Source of the DNA: Sphingomonas sp.
Lineage (GTDB): Bacteria > Pseudomonadota > Alphaproteobacteria > Sphingomonadales > Sphingomonadaceae
DNA: 64,000 bases
Direction: 5' to 3'
NCBI RefSeq assembly: GCF_030145815.1
Contig: NZ_JAIXHL010000010.1
Span: 1 to 64,000 of the forward strand
Each line of letters starts with the position of its first letter. Position 1 is the stretch's first letter. Shown piece by piece: positions 43,179 through 51,769 of this stretch. The position numbers and the translations under genes are program-made. The notes under the pieces are model-generated. The model saw only the letters and a list, made by a program, of their open reading frames with translations, ran no database searches and had not been told where the DNA came from.

Positions 43179-44381
43179 ATGTCCCGGAAAGCTCGCTATT
43201 TCGCTTGCGCGTTTTTCGCCGTTGGGTCGGCGGCCTTTGCTGCGACCTATTCTTTTCCAACAGCAGTCGCACCTTCTGGCAGCGTCTTCGTACCCGCGTC
43301 CGCGCCAGCGAAGACCGCGGCTCTGCCGCCTGCGCCGCCGAAGTCGCAAGCATCGACGCTGTCGGCGCCGGATTTCAGCGCCGTTGATGCCGCTTTCCAG
43401 GCTTCTCAAATCGTTAATGGCACACTCATTATCGGCACCGCCGACGGTGTGATCCACGAATACACCAAGGGTAATTTCCAGCCTGACAAAGCCTATCCGA
43501 TTGCGTCTTCCTCCAAGTGGCTGACCGCTACGCTCTTGGTCAGGATGGCGCAGGCAGGCAAGCTGTCGCTCGGGGATCATCCCTATCCGAAGCTGAGCTA
43601 CTGGACGAGCAGCGCCGGTGATCCACGAAGCCAGGTGACGCTAGGGCAGACCCTGTCGATGACTTCCGGCTTCAATGCTACACCCCTCGACATCACCTGC
43701 GTCAACAATGGACTGGTCACACTCCAGGCTTGCGCGCAGACCATATACAATGGCGGTATAGACACTGCGCCCGGCTCGACTTTCTCTTATGGTCCGGAGC
43801 ATCCCCAGATCGCCGCAGCCATCGCCGAGGCGGCGGGAGGCAAGTCATTCAACCAGCTATTTGCCGAGTATGTGACGACGCCGCTCGGTATGGGATGCAC
43901 CCGCTTCGTCGAGTCCATAACGTCGGTGTTGCTCCATACTACAGGTCGAGCATGCAACTATGCGTATGCCGCCAATGCGAACACCTGGGCTGCGGGGGGC
44001 GCGGTGTCGAGCGCGCGCGATTACGCCAAGCTGCTGCATGCCTTCATGGGCACCAGCTTCATCACAGATATGGACGGCTTTCTTGCCCCGCGCACGCTAA
44101 CGCTCCAGCGCGGATTTATCCCGGGGTCCGTGGCGTCTTCAGATTGGCACTACGCCTTGGGCTCCTGGAATGAGTGCGATTCGACCAGTTGGAATTCAAT
44201 CTGTGCCGCGGACAAGATCAACTCGGCGGCAGGCGCCTACGGCTGGATGCCGTGGATTGACCGCAAGAACGGCTATTTCGCCCTGATCGCCACCCGAATC
44301 GTCGTCGGCTCCGGCGATGCCACCTCGGTGCCAGTCGAGCAGCAGTTGCAACCGTTGATCGTCGCGGCGCTGCAACCCTGA
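43179..44381 (+). CDS. Secreted serine hydrolase, beta-lactamase/PBP (SxxK) family
   Basis: 400 residues; GGAGGAGAGGAA directly precedes the ATG, so upstream frame extension is rejected. A signal peptide ends about SAAFAA; a Pro/Ala-rich linker (30-62) follows. The catalytic SxxK is SSSKW (Ser110, Lys113), and the Tyr motif is TFSYGPEH. Four or more cysteines in the mature part may form disulphides. Substrate unknown; control by the ATTATCGATAAT regulon suggests a role in cleaving the same ester or amide compound as the carboxylesterase. Confidence 0.85.
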   Translation: MSRKARYFACAFFAVGSAAFAATYSFPTAVAPSGSVFVPASAPAKTAALPPAPPKSQASTLSAPDFSAVDAAFQASQIVNGTLIIGTADGVIHEYTKGNFQPDKAYPIASSSKWLTATLLVRMAQAGKLSLGDHPYPKLSYWTSSAGDPRSQVTLGQTLSMTSGFNATPLDITCVNNGLVTLQACAQTIYNGGIDTAPGSTFSYGPEHPQIAAAIAEAAGGKSFNQLFAEYVTTPLGMGCTRFVESITSVLLHTTGRACNYAYAANANTWAAGGAVSSARDYAKLLHAFMGTSFITDMDGFLAPRTLTLQRGFIPGSVASSDWHYALGSWNECDSTSWNSICAADKINSAAGAYGWMPWIDRKNGYFALIATRIVVGSGDATSVPVEQQLQPLIVAALQP

Positions 44382-44389
44382 TCCAAACC

Positions 44390-44415
44390 GGGCCGGGCGC
44401 GGCAGAGCCCGGCCC
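44390..44415 (+). terminator. Terminator hairpin after serine hydrolase
   Basis: GGGCCGGGC (44390-44398) pairs with GCCCGGCCC (44407-44415), loop of 8 bases, 9 bases after the hydrolase stop. No T-run follows. The rest of the gap to 44715 shows no supported gene. Confidence 0.55.
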
Positions 44416-44715
44416 GCTACGATGTGAACGGTTCGTGAGGCGAGCGGCAGTCGCGCGTCAAAGGGAGGTAGGCGCGCTCTACTTGGCCAAGCGAAATTGC
44501 GCGTGATGTTTGCCGAACCGCATCTACCGCATCAGACCTTGCCGACTCCTTCCTGCTGCAGAACGGCGTCCCGTCACACGCTTTCGCAATCACGCGATAA
44601 TGCGAGGCGGAGCGGCAATCCGACGCTCTCCCGTCCTTCACGCACACCCCCTATTGTGGGGCGACCGATGTCAGGATCTGTTGCACGCGACCTCTTTTGC
44701 CGGCGGAGGTTCGCG

Positions 44716-46323
44716 TCAGCCGGCAGGTGATGAGAGGATCGCGCCATGCTTTGCGCGGATCGCCTTCTTGTCGATCTTACCGGTCGCGGTCATCGGCACG
44801 GACTCGAAGATAATGCGATCGGGCATCCACCATTTGACGGTACGTTCCCCAAGCCACGCGGTAATCATCCGCTCTGTCAGAACGGCGTCTTCATGCTTTT
44901 CCACGATCAAAATCGGGCGCTCTTCCCATTTTGGATGGAATACGCCGACCACCGCTGCGACTTTTACGCCCGGACAGGCAGCAGCGAGATTTTCGAGGTC
45001 TATCGAACTGATCCACTCGCCGCCCGACTTGATGACATCTTTGCTGCGGTCGGTCAGGCGCAGGAAGCCGTTTGCGTCGATCGTCGCGACGTCGCCGGTG
45101 TCAAACCATCCATCGACATCACATGCGCTGCTTTCGCTGTTGAAGTAGCGCTCGACAACCCAGGGACCGCGCACCATCAACGCGCCCGCCGATTGCCCGT
45201 CATGAGGCAGGCTTGATCCATCATTGCCGATGATGCGGAGTTCGATGCCATATTGCAGTCGCCCCTGGCGGCTCCAGATGAGCTCGCTCATTTCCTCCGG
45301 ACCAAGGGCGGCGATTCTCGGGGTCGGAGACGAGAGTACGCCGATCGGCGAGGTTTCGGTCATGCCCCATAGCTGGCGAACCTCGACGCCATGGTCCTCG
45401 CGAAACTGCGCGGCCATCGAACGGGGCACCGCCGAACCGCCGATGACAATCCGCTCCAGCGATCCTGTCGTCTCGCCCGTGCGCCGGAGATGATCGAGAT
45501 ACATCGTCCATATGGTCGGCACGCCGCAGCTGAACGTTACACCTTCGTCCGCGATCAATTCCTGCAGGCTCTCCCCGTCCATCCGATCTGCAGGAAAAAC
45601 CCACTTCGAACCGTTGATCGTGCCTGAGAAGGGCAAGCCCCAGGCCGTTGCGTGATACAGCGACGAACAGGGGAGGATGACGTCGAAAGCAGAGAATCCG
45701 AACGCACCCGACTGGCCTCCCATCATGGCGTGGAGCACGACGGAGCGATGCGAATAGAGGACGCCTTTCGGATCCCCGGTCGTTCCGGAAGTAAAACAAA
45801 GAAATGCTCCGGCATATTCGTCGATTTCCGGCCAACCGATACTGGTTGAGAACGGCGCGATGCGCGCGTCATAGTCGTCAGCCGACAGCATCACATAATG
45901 TTTGACCGCCGGAATTGAGGGGCGCAGCCGGTCAATGATCGCTGCCATGTTGCGGTCGTAGAGGAGAACATGGCTGCCGGCGGTGTTGATCGTGTAGGCG
46001 ATGTGATCGTCGGGAAGGCGCGGATTGGCGGTGTGCAACACCGCACCGATGCCGGGAACTGTGAAGAAAAGCTCAAAATGCCGATGCGTATTCCAGGCAA
46101 GCGAACTGACCCTGTCGCCCGCCGCGACTCCGAGACTTGCCAACCAATGCGCCCCTTGTGCAGCACGGTCATGACATTGTGCGTAATTGCCGCGCCAGAT
46201 CGGTTCACCGACTGAACGCGAGACGATTTCCTGCTCAGGATGTGCAATCGCGGCGAATTGAAGGATAGCGCTTATGTTGAGCTGGCGGGGTTGCATGAGC
46301 CCCGGGATCGTGCCTGCCAGCAT
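44716..46323 (-). CDS. Long-chain-type acyl-CoA ligase (AMP-forming)
   Basis: 535 residues; GGAGA is 7 bases before the ATG at 46323. Motifs: CFTSGTTGDPKGVLYSHRS (P-loop), QLWGMTETSP, GWFDTGDVATID, and the terminal Lys in MTATGKIDKKAIR. The linker SLYHATAWGLPFSG is typical of the medium/long-chain fatty acid ligase group. It makes acyl-CoA from a fatty or aryl-alkanoic acid. It is monocistronic at the right end of the catabolic island and different from the ligase at 20082. Confidence 0.9.
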   Translation of the reverse strand: MLAGTIPGLMQPRQLNISAILQFAAIAHPEQEIVSRSVGEPIWRGNYAQCHDRAAQGAHWLASLGVAAGDRVSSLAWNTHRHFELFFTVPGIGAVLHTANPRLPDDHIAYTINTAGSHVLLYDRNMAAIIDRLRPSIPAVKHYVMLSADDYDARIAPFSTSIGWPEIDEYAGAFLCFTSGTTGDPKGVLYSHRSVVLHAMMGGQSGAFGFSAFDVILPCSSLYHATAWGLPFSGTINGSKWVFPADRMDGESLQELIADEGVTFSCGVPTIWTMYLDHLRRTGETTGSLERIVIGGSAVPRSMAAQFREDHGVEVRQLWGMTETSPIGVLSSPTPRIAALGPEEMSELIWSRQGRLQYGIELRIIGNDGSSLPHDGQSAGALMVRGPWVVERYFNSESSACDVDGWFDTGDVATIDANGFLRLTDRSKDVIKSGGEWISSIDLENLAAACPGVKVAAVVGVFHPKWEERPILIVEKHEDAVLTERMITAWLGERTVKWWMPDRIIFESVPMTATGKIDKKAIRAKHGAILSSPAG

Positions 46324-47182
46324 CAAATTCTCCTCTCTGCCGTCATAAACCTAAAACTTCCCTGGGTAACCAATCAGGGTTGTTGCGGCGCACTTTGTCT
46401 AGCCCAAAAATGGGTGCCGGACGGGCCATAGGCATGAGGCAGGCGCCTCGAAGCCAAACCCCATGGCAGTAACCTCGGGCCAATTTGAGACCATCGGTGC
46501 GCGCTGATCGCAACATGCGCGGAATTACCGCCGCAGGTTATGTTTGAGCCCTGCAACGGTCGATCGAGCGTGACGTCGTGCATTAAGCGCGGTCTTCGCG
46601 TCCGGAAGTGCGTCGACTTCGTAGGTGCCGCCGTACTCGCGTCAGGCGGTTCTGTTGTGGCTTCGACCGGCCCATGATCGTATCGGAGCCAAAAGCCCTG
46701 CCAGTCGGAATGGCGAGCACAGAACACAGGCGAAGGACTGCCGGAGATCGGTACAACTCCCTCGATTGGGCGATCACAAGCGGCACGATCCAGACTTGCG
46801 GCTATGGCTGCAACATTGCGATCGCATGCTCTCGCAACGCTGGCCACAGGAGGCGAATTAGCACCCTTGGCCAATTCCCGACCTTCACCCTACCATCAAT
46901 TGGAAACCGAGAATTGAAAACGGGCTGGTTTCATTAATGACCGATCACCCTAGCGAATTGGCGGCACACAAGCCCTATCATATGAACAGAGCCGCCGACG
47001 CACGGTTCGCCATGATTCGCAGTCGTTGTATAGGTCGAATGCGAAACACCGCTAGTGGAAATCGTGCAGCATTTATGTCCTGTCGGCATGGACATAAGCA
47101 AGGCATGTTGGCATAATGCCACCTAGCGGTTTACATTTTGGTCCCGGATGCCCGCGGGGTCCAACGGAAGCACTCGAGGCAT
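46324..47182. other. 859-base stretch without a supported gene, with one inverted repeat
   Basis: Several overlapping frames are open but none has a ribosome site or a recognisable product; a decayed gene is possible. TTATGTCC (47073-47080) and GGACATAA (47090-47097) form a perfect inverted repeat with a 9-base spacer about 85 bases before the Mla permease start, a candidate operator or leader hairpin for that operon. Confidence 0.5.
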
Positions 47183-48274
47183 ATGCCGTCGCCATCAATA
47201 ACCCTCAGACGTCGCGACAACGGACATTGCGTTGCCGTTCTAGAAGGCGACTGGTTGACCGAAACGATCGACGGATTGGCTGCGTCCAAAGTTACCGAGC
47301 AGGTCGCGGAAGCGCAGGCATTCGATCTATCGCAGCTCGGTCGCCTCGACAGCGCCGGTGCGATGATGATCAGCGAACTGGCTGGTGAACGAAGCCTTCC
47401 ACCTGCACCTCGAGACGACGCACAAATTCTGTTCGACCTGGTCATGAAGCAGGATCTCTCCGCACATCCCAAAGTGCGGGATCCGTGGCTGGATCGCATT
47501 GGCAAGCACATGGTCGGCGCCGCCGAGGAGGCGCTTGGCACGGCTAGCTTTCTTGGAAAATTGGAAGTGGCGCTGGCCCGGTCTGTTGTGCACCCAACCC
47601 GAGTCCGGTTGACCTCGCTCGTCTCAGCCATGCAGCATGCGGGGTTCGAGGCTCTCCCGATCATCTGCATCATGACGTTCTTCGTAGGCGCGGTTGTCGC
47701 GCTGGTCGGGAGCGACCTTCTGGACGATCTCGCCGCCTCGGCGCTGGTCGTTCAACTCGTGACGGTGTCGATCCTGCGCGAGTTCGGCGTTCTCATACCG
47801 GCCATCCTCCTCGCCGGCAGGTCCACTTCGACCTTCGCAGCACAGCTTGGTGCGATGCGGATGAACCAGGAAGTCGACGCGATCGAGGTAATGGGCATCG
47901 ATCCAATCGACGCTCTGGTCGTGCCGCGTGTGATTTCAATGCTCATCGTGATGCCGCTCCTGGTTTTCGCCGCAATGATCGCGGGAATCGTCGGCGGTGC
48001 AGTCGTGAGTTGGGCCACGATGGACATTTCGCCGACATTCTTTGTGGAGCGCATGCTCAACACGGTGAGCATACGTCACTTTTGGGTCGGAATGGCAAAA
48101 GTCCCCATACTGGCGCTTGTCGTGGCGATCACTGGCTGCCGCCAAGGTCTCTCAGTGGACGGCGGCGTGGAAGTGCTTGGAAGGCGAGTCACCACCGCGG
48201 TCGTTCGGGCGCTGTTCTCGATCATCTTTCTTGATGCGATCTTCGCGGTGATTTGCAGCGAGCTCGACTTTTGA
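47183..48274 (+). CDS. MlaE-type ABC permease with N-terminal STAS domain
   Basis: 363 residues from the ATG at 47183 (GAGG 3 bases upstream). The first 100 residues have a STAS-like pattern (FDLSQLGRLDSAGAMMIS), the job done by separate MlaB in enteric bacteria. The rest is the MlaE permease with about five membrane segments and the family motif REFGVLIPAILLAGRSTSTFAAQLGAMRMNQEVDAI. It moves phospholipid or another lipid at the inner membrane with the ATPase and MCE protein encoded next. Its stop overlaps the next start. Confidence 0.9.
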   Translation: MPSPSITLRRRDNGHCVAVLEGDWLTETIDGLAASKVTEQVAEAQAFDLSQLGRLDSAGAMMISELAGERSLPPAPRDDAQILFDLVMKQDLSAHPKVRDPWLDRIGKHMVGAAEEALGTASFLGKLEVALARSVVHPTRVRLTSLVSAMQHAGFEALPIICIMTFFVGAVVALVGSDLLDDLAASALVVQLVTVSILREFGVLIPAILLAGRSTSTFAAQLGAMRMNQEVDAIEVMGIDPIDALVVPRVISMLIVMPLLVFAAMIAGIVGGAVVSWATMDISPTFFVERMLNTVSIRHFWVGMAKVPILALVVAITGCRQGLSVDGGVEVLGRRVTTAVVRALFSIIFLDAIFAVICSELDF

Positions 48275-49050
48275 TGCAGGAAACAGACGCCAAAGCAGCT
48301 GCCGTCGATGTCCGCGATCTTTGCAGCGCGTTCGATGATCTCGTCGTGCACGAGCATCTCGATCTACGCGTTCCCTATGGCGTCGTGATGGGGATTGTCG
48401 GAGGATCGGGGACGGGCAAGTCCGTACTTCTCGAAACCATGCTCGGGCTTCGCAGGCCGCAGGCGGGCAGCGTGACGCTTCTGGGCGCCCCCGGCGACAT
48501 AGCGATGCGGTCCCGCGACACCGACCGGCGGATCGGCGTGATGTTCCAGAACGGAGCGCTCTTCTCGGATCTTACGGTGCAGGAGAATGTCGAGGCGCCA
48601 CTGCTAGAACATACCCGCATCCGCGGTGCACTGCTCGCGAAGCTTGCGACCATGAAGATATCGCTTGCCGGTCTCGATCCGGCGGTGGCGTGCCGGAAAC
48701 CGGGTGAATTGTCTGGTGGCATGCGCAAGCGGGCCAGTCTGGCACGCGCGCTGGCCCTCGATCCCGAACTCCTGTTCCTGGACGAACCCACATCGGGACT
48801 GGATCCGATCAGCGCGGCAGAGTTTGACGACCTCATCGTTACCCTCTCCAAAGCGCTGCGGCTGACTGTGGTGATGATCACGCACGACCTCGACAGCCTG
48901 TACGCGACCTGCGACCTGGTCGCGGTCCTGGCGGATAAGAAGGTCGTGGCTGTGGCGCCTCCCGCGGACCTTGAGCGCTCAGACCATCCATGGATCAGGC
49001 AATATTTCTGCGGCGATCGCGCCCAGCGCAAAAGCAAGAGGGACCGCTGA
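48274..49050 (+). CDS. MlaF-type ABC transporter ATPase
   Basis: 258 residues, start in a TGATG overlap with the permease. Walker A GGSGTGKS, Q-loop VMFQNGALF, signature LSGGMRKR, Walker B LLFLDEPTSGLD and H-loop THD are all intact. The SGGMRKRASLARAL form is characteristic of the Mla/Ttg2 ATPases. It energises lipid transport by the MlaE-like permease. It abuts the MCE gene without a gap. Confidence 0.93.
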   Translation: MQETDAKAAAVDVRDLCSAFDDLVVHEHLDLRVPYGVVMGIVGGSGTGKSVLLETMLGLRRPQAGSVTLLGAPGDIAMRSRDTDRRIGVMFQNGALFSDLTVQENVEAPLLEHTRIRGALLAKLATMKISLAGLDPAVACRKPGELSGGMRKRASLARALALDPELLFLDEPTSGLDPISAAEFDDLIVTLSKALRLTVVMITHDLDSLYATCDLVAVLADKKVVAVAPPADLERSDHPWIRQYFCGDRAQRKSKRDR

Positions 49051-49986
49051 ATGGAACGGCATGCTAACTATCGCCTCGTCGGAGCGATCACCGTTGCACT
49101 GTTCGTTGCAGCGCTGGCCTTCGTTTTCTGGTTCGGACACACCAGATTTGCGAGCGAATATGACCGGTATCGCATTGTTTTTCAGGGGCCTGTGCGCGGC
49201 TTGAGCGAGGGTGGGGATGTTCAGTTCAACGGAATAAAGGTTGGTGAGATCAAGCGGATCGAGCTGGACCCCAGGGATCCCAACCGCGTTGTCGCGCGCA
49301 TCAGCGTCCGAGCTGATACCCCGGTCAGGATTGATTCGATGGCGTCAACCGAATCCCAGGGGATCGCGGGCACAAGCTATATCCAGATCACAGCAGGTAC
49401 GCCATCGAAGCCATTTCTGCGCGACGCATCGAAAGACGAAGAGCCGCTGATCAGGGCGCAGGATGCCTCGATGCAATCCCTGCTGGAAGGCGGGGGGGAA
49501 CTTGTCGCACGGGCGTCGGAGACGATCAACCGGGTCAACCGGGTGCTCTCCGACGAGAACATCAGCAATTTTTCCCTGGCAATAGCGGATGTGCGAGCAA
49601 CGACAGCCGAGTTGCGCGAGCGAAGAGGCATGTTCCGAAAGGCCGAATCCATGTTCGACCGGCTCGATCGCGCAGCAGCGGACATCGAGAAGACTTCTGC
49701 CTCGGTGCGACGGACGGTCGATGGAGACGGGAAGCGCGCCTTCGCGGATATTTCTGCTGCCGCTGCCGACCTTCGGTCCGGAGTGGCCGATGCGCGCAAG
49801 GTGATTGCCCGCCTGAACGTCGCGGCGGCCGGCCTGGCGGGCGAGGATGGCGGCGGGCTCAAGCAAACGCTGGATTCGTTGAGCGGCGCCGCGCATTCGC
49901 TCGAGGGGCTGGCGCGACAACTGCAGACCAGCCCCCGTGAACTGCTCTCACGTCCGTCCGGTCAGGAAAGGAAGATCCCACAATGA
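49051..49986 (+). CDS. MlaD-type MCE-domain protein
   Basis: 311 residues. One N-terminal membrane anchor (about 9-30) is followed by an MCE domain (about 38-120) with VRGLSEGGDVQFNGIKVGEIKRIELDP and SQGIAGTSYIQITAG. The C-terminal 150 residues are helical and coiled-coil-like. MCE proteins form rings that carry lipid across the periplasm. The stop overlaps the start of the lipoprotein gene by 4 bases (ATGA). Confidence 0.92.
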   Translation: MERHANYRLVGAITVALFVAALAFVFWFGHTRFASEYDRYRIVFQGPVRGLSEGGDVQFNGIKVGEIKRIELDPRDPNRVVARISVRADTPVRIDSMASTESQGIAGTSYIQITAGTPSKPFLRDASKDEEPLIRAQDASMQSLLEGGGELVARASETINRVNRVLSDENISNFSLAIADVRATTAELRERRGMFRKAESMFDRLDRAAADIEKTSASVRRTVDGDGKRAFADISAAAADLRSGVADARKVIARLNVAAAGLAGEDGGGLKQTLDSLSGAAHSLEGLARQLQTSPRELLSRPSGQERKIPQ

Positions 49987-50582
49987 AGTCTCTGCTAGGC
50001 GCCCCCCTAATCGCGATCTCAGGCTTGCTCCTGAGCTCGTGCGGCATCCTGGGAGGCGGCGGAAAGGCGTCATTGTATCGACTCAGCGCTAATCCGGCTC
50101 CCACGGCTCAGGGTGGATCGGGAAGAACGCCGATTGTCGTAATCAGGCCCGTCTTGCCTCCGGGCGCAGCCACAGATCGTATTCTCACGCTGGACCGTAA
50201 TAGCGCGTCCTATGTTGCGAAGGCGCGGTGGATCGCGCCGGCGGACGCAATGATCAAGGACATGCTAGCCCAGCAGATCAATGGAACCTCCTCTGGATTC
50301 CGCGCGGTCGAAGGGAACGGCGGACGATTTATTCTGGCGACGCGGTGTACCGATTTTGCGGCTTATTATGATGGCGGCCCAAAGGCTCCCCCTCATGTTC
50401 GCGTCAGCTGCGAATTCGAGTTGCGCACGGTCGGCGTTTCGGAGGCGACCGCAAGCACGGTGCTGAATGCGGAAGCGATTGTCGGCGAAGATCGCGTGTC
50501 TTCGATCGTGAGTGCATTCGACGCGGCCACGCGGCAGATTTCCTCGGATTTGATCGCCTGGCTCGACGCGCGTGCGCGATAG
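49983..50582 (+). CDS. ABC-type transport auxiliary lipoprotein (PqiC-like)
   Basis: 199 residues. The lipobox LLLSSC near residue 20 marks a lipoprotein; Gly-rich GILGGGGKASLYRLSA follows. The body matches the ABC_trans_aux (PqiC/DUF330) group found beside MCE operons: VVIRPVLPPG, RILTLDRNSASYVAKARWIAPADAMIKDML. It likely docks the MCE ring to the outer membrane. It is the last gene of the four-gene operon. Confidence 0.88.
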   Translation: MKSLLGAPLIAISGLLLSSCGILGGGGKASLYRLSANPAPTAQGGSGRTPIVVIRPVLPPGAATDRILTLDRNSASYVAKARWIAPADAMIKDMLAQQINGTSSGFRAVEGNGGRFILATRCTDFAAYYDGGPKAPPHVRVSCEFELRTVGVSEATASTVLNAEAIVGEDRVSSIVSAFDAATRQISSDLIAWLDARAR

Positions 50583-50842
50583 CGCCGGCTCGACGACAGT
50601 TGTTACCCAATGCCGAATTGCGAGCCCCACGGCCAATCGAGGATGCCGCGATTGACTTGGGATGCTGCTGTGTGACAATTGCTTGTCGGTAAGAGAGGCT
50701 GACCAATACGACAGAACTCGGTCGGTGTTTGCAGATGGAGCTGCGTATGACGAAGAGCTGAGCAGAAAGGCTGTCGTCGGGCAAGCCTGCGCATGTCGAA
50801 GTCCTGCAAAAGCCATATGGCGGCGCGCCGCAGGGTGCAAAA

Positions 50843-51151
50843 ATGCTTATCGCCACGCCCCGCATGGTGGACGATTATATGCGAAGCTTGCCCACCGGCT
50901 CACGTCGCACGATTGCGCAAATGCGGGCAGACCTTGCAAGTGCCAATGGCGCAGATCTGGCCTGTCCTATTTCCACGAGCATATTCGCGCGTATTGCCGC
51001 CGAGGTGGCGCTGGAGGAGCTGGAGGCCGGCAAACAGTCTTGCGACGTAACGCCGTTCTGGCGCGCCATCGGCGAAGACAGTCCGGTTGCGAAGAGGCTC
51101 TCGTGCGGTCCAGCATTCATTCGGACGCAGCGGGACTTGGAAATGGCCTAG
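50843..51151 (+). CDS. Small conserved protein, probably with an upstream stop-interrupted start
   Basis: 102 residues from the ATG at 50843. Reading the same frame upstream continues as sensible protein (GKPAHVEVLQKPYGGAPQGAK) to a better start, ATG at 50747 with GGAG 6 bases before it, but the fifth codon there is TGA (MTKS-stop). Without that stop the protein would be 134 residues. A CTG at 50771 after AGAAAGG is another start. The sequence PFWRAIGEDSPVAKRLSCGPAFIRTQRDLE suggests a small DNA-repair-like (alkyltransferase-related) family, but this is a weak impression. Stop codon overlaps the convergent gene at 51148. Confidence 0.6.
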   Translation: MLIATPRMVDDYMRSLPTGSRRTIAQMRADLASANGADLACPISTSIFARIAAEVALEELEAGKQSCDVTPFWRAIGEDSPVAKRLSCGPAFIRTQRDLEMA

Positions 51152-51456
51152 CCGGCCCAGCGTCCAGCAGCCCAACCGATTGCCAGCCCGCCAATCAGGC
51201 CGCTCGCGAGGATAGGCGCATAGGCTTTAGTTATTACCGCATCTGGAAGGCTGACCAGAAGTCCAACCAACGCTCCGATCAGCCAAGGCGAAATCGGAAG
51301 CTTGACGAGCGGAATCAGGAAACCAATTGCGAAACGGCTCAGGAAGGCGCCCAGGAGCGCAGTCTTCTTGTCCGGAAAATCCATCGGAAGCATCAGCGCC
51401 ACGTCCGCTGCCCCAAAAAGCAGGCCGGCAAGCAAGCCGAACAAGATTGGATTCAT
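51148..51456 (-). CDS. Small inner-membrane protein
   Basis: 102 residues with three to four hydrophobic segments (about 3-24, 34-52, 56-72, 80-99) separated by short polar turns; rich in Gly and Leu. It resembles uncharacterised small integral membrane proteins; no catalytic motif. Stop overlaps the stop region of the plus-strand gene. Function unknown. Confidence 0.7.
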   Translation of the reverse strand: MNPILFGLLAGLLFGAADVALMLPMDFPDKKTALLGAFLSRFAIGFLIPLVKLPISPWLIGALVGLLVSLPDAVITKAYAPILASGLIGGLAIGWAAGRWAG

Positions 51457-51769
51457 GGCCTTCTCCCTAATCCGAGTTTACAAAAACAGGGGCCGAAGTC
51501 CAGCAACTGACGCGCGAGGCGCCGTCAACACCGGATGATCACGAGTGCATGGCGTTTCCTGCCAGTTCTGCTCTTGGCGCTCCCCCAATAGCAAACTGTC
51601 GCTTCGTTGGGATCGACAGGATGGCGTCGTCGACATCGGCGCGATCAGGGGATATCGTTGCGCGGAGAACGCATCGACGCGGAACGCTGAAACGCGAGAC
51701 ACAAGTGCGGTGCCCGCAATACCCCTTGATGTCTTACCGCTTCGTCGCAGGCCGCATCCGGCGTTGTGC
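51457..51769. other. Stretch without a supported gene
   Basis: 313 bases between the small membrane protein and the end of the UbiB-like gene. No frame with a ribosome site, no clear palindrome. Confidence 0.45.

Noticed and set aside
46374..46874. Minus-strand frame of 166 codons in the gap before the Mla operon
   Set aside because: No ribosome site, no family pattern, and comparable frames overlap it on the other strand.
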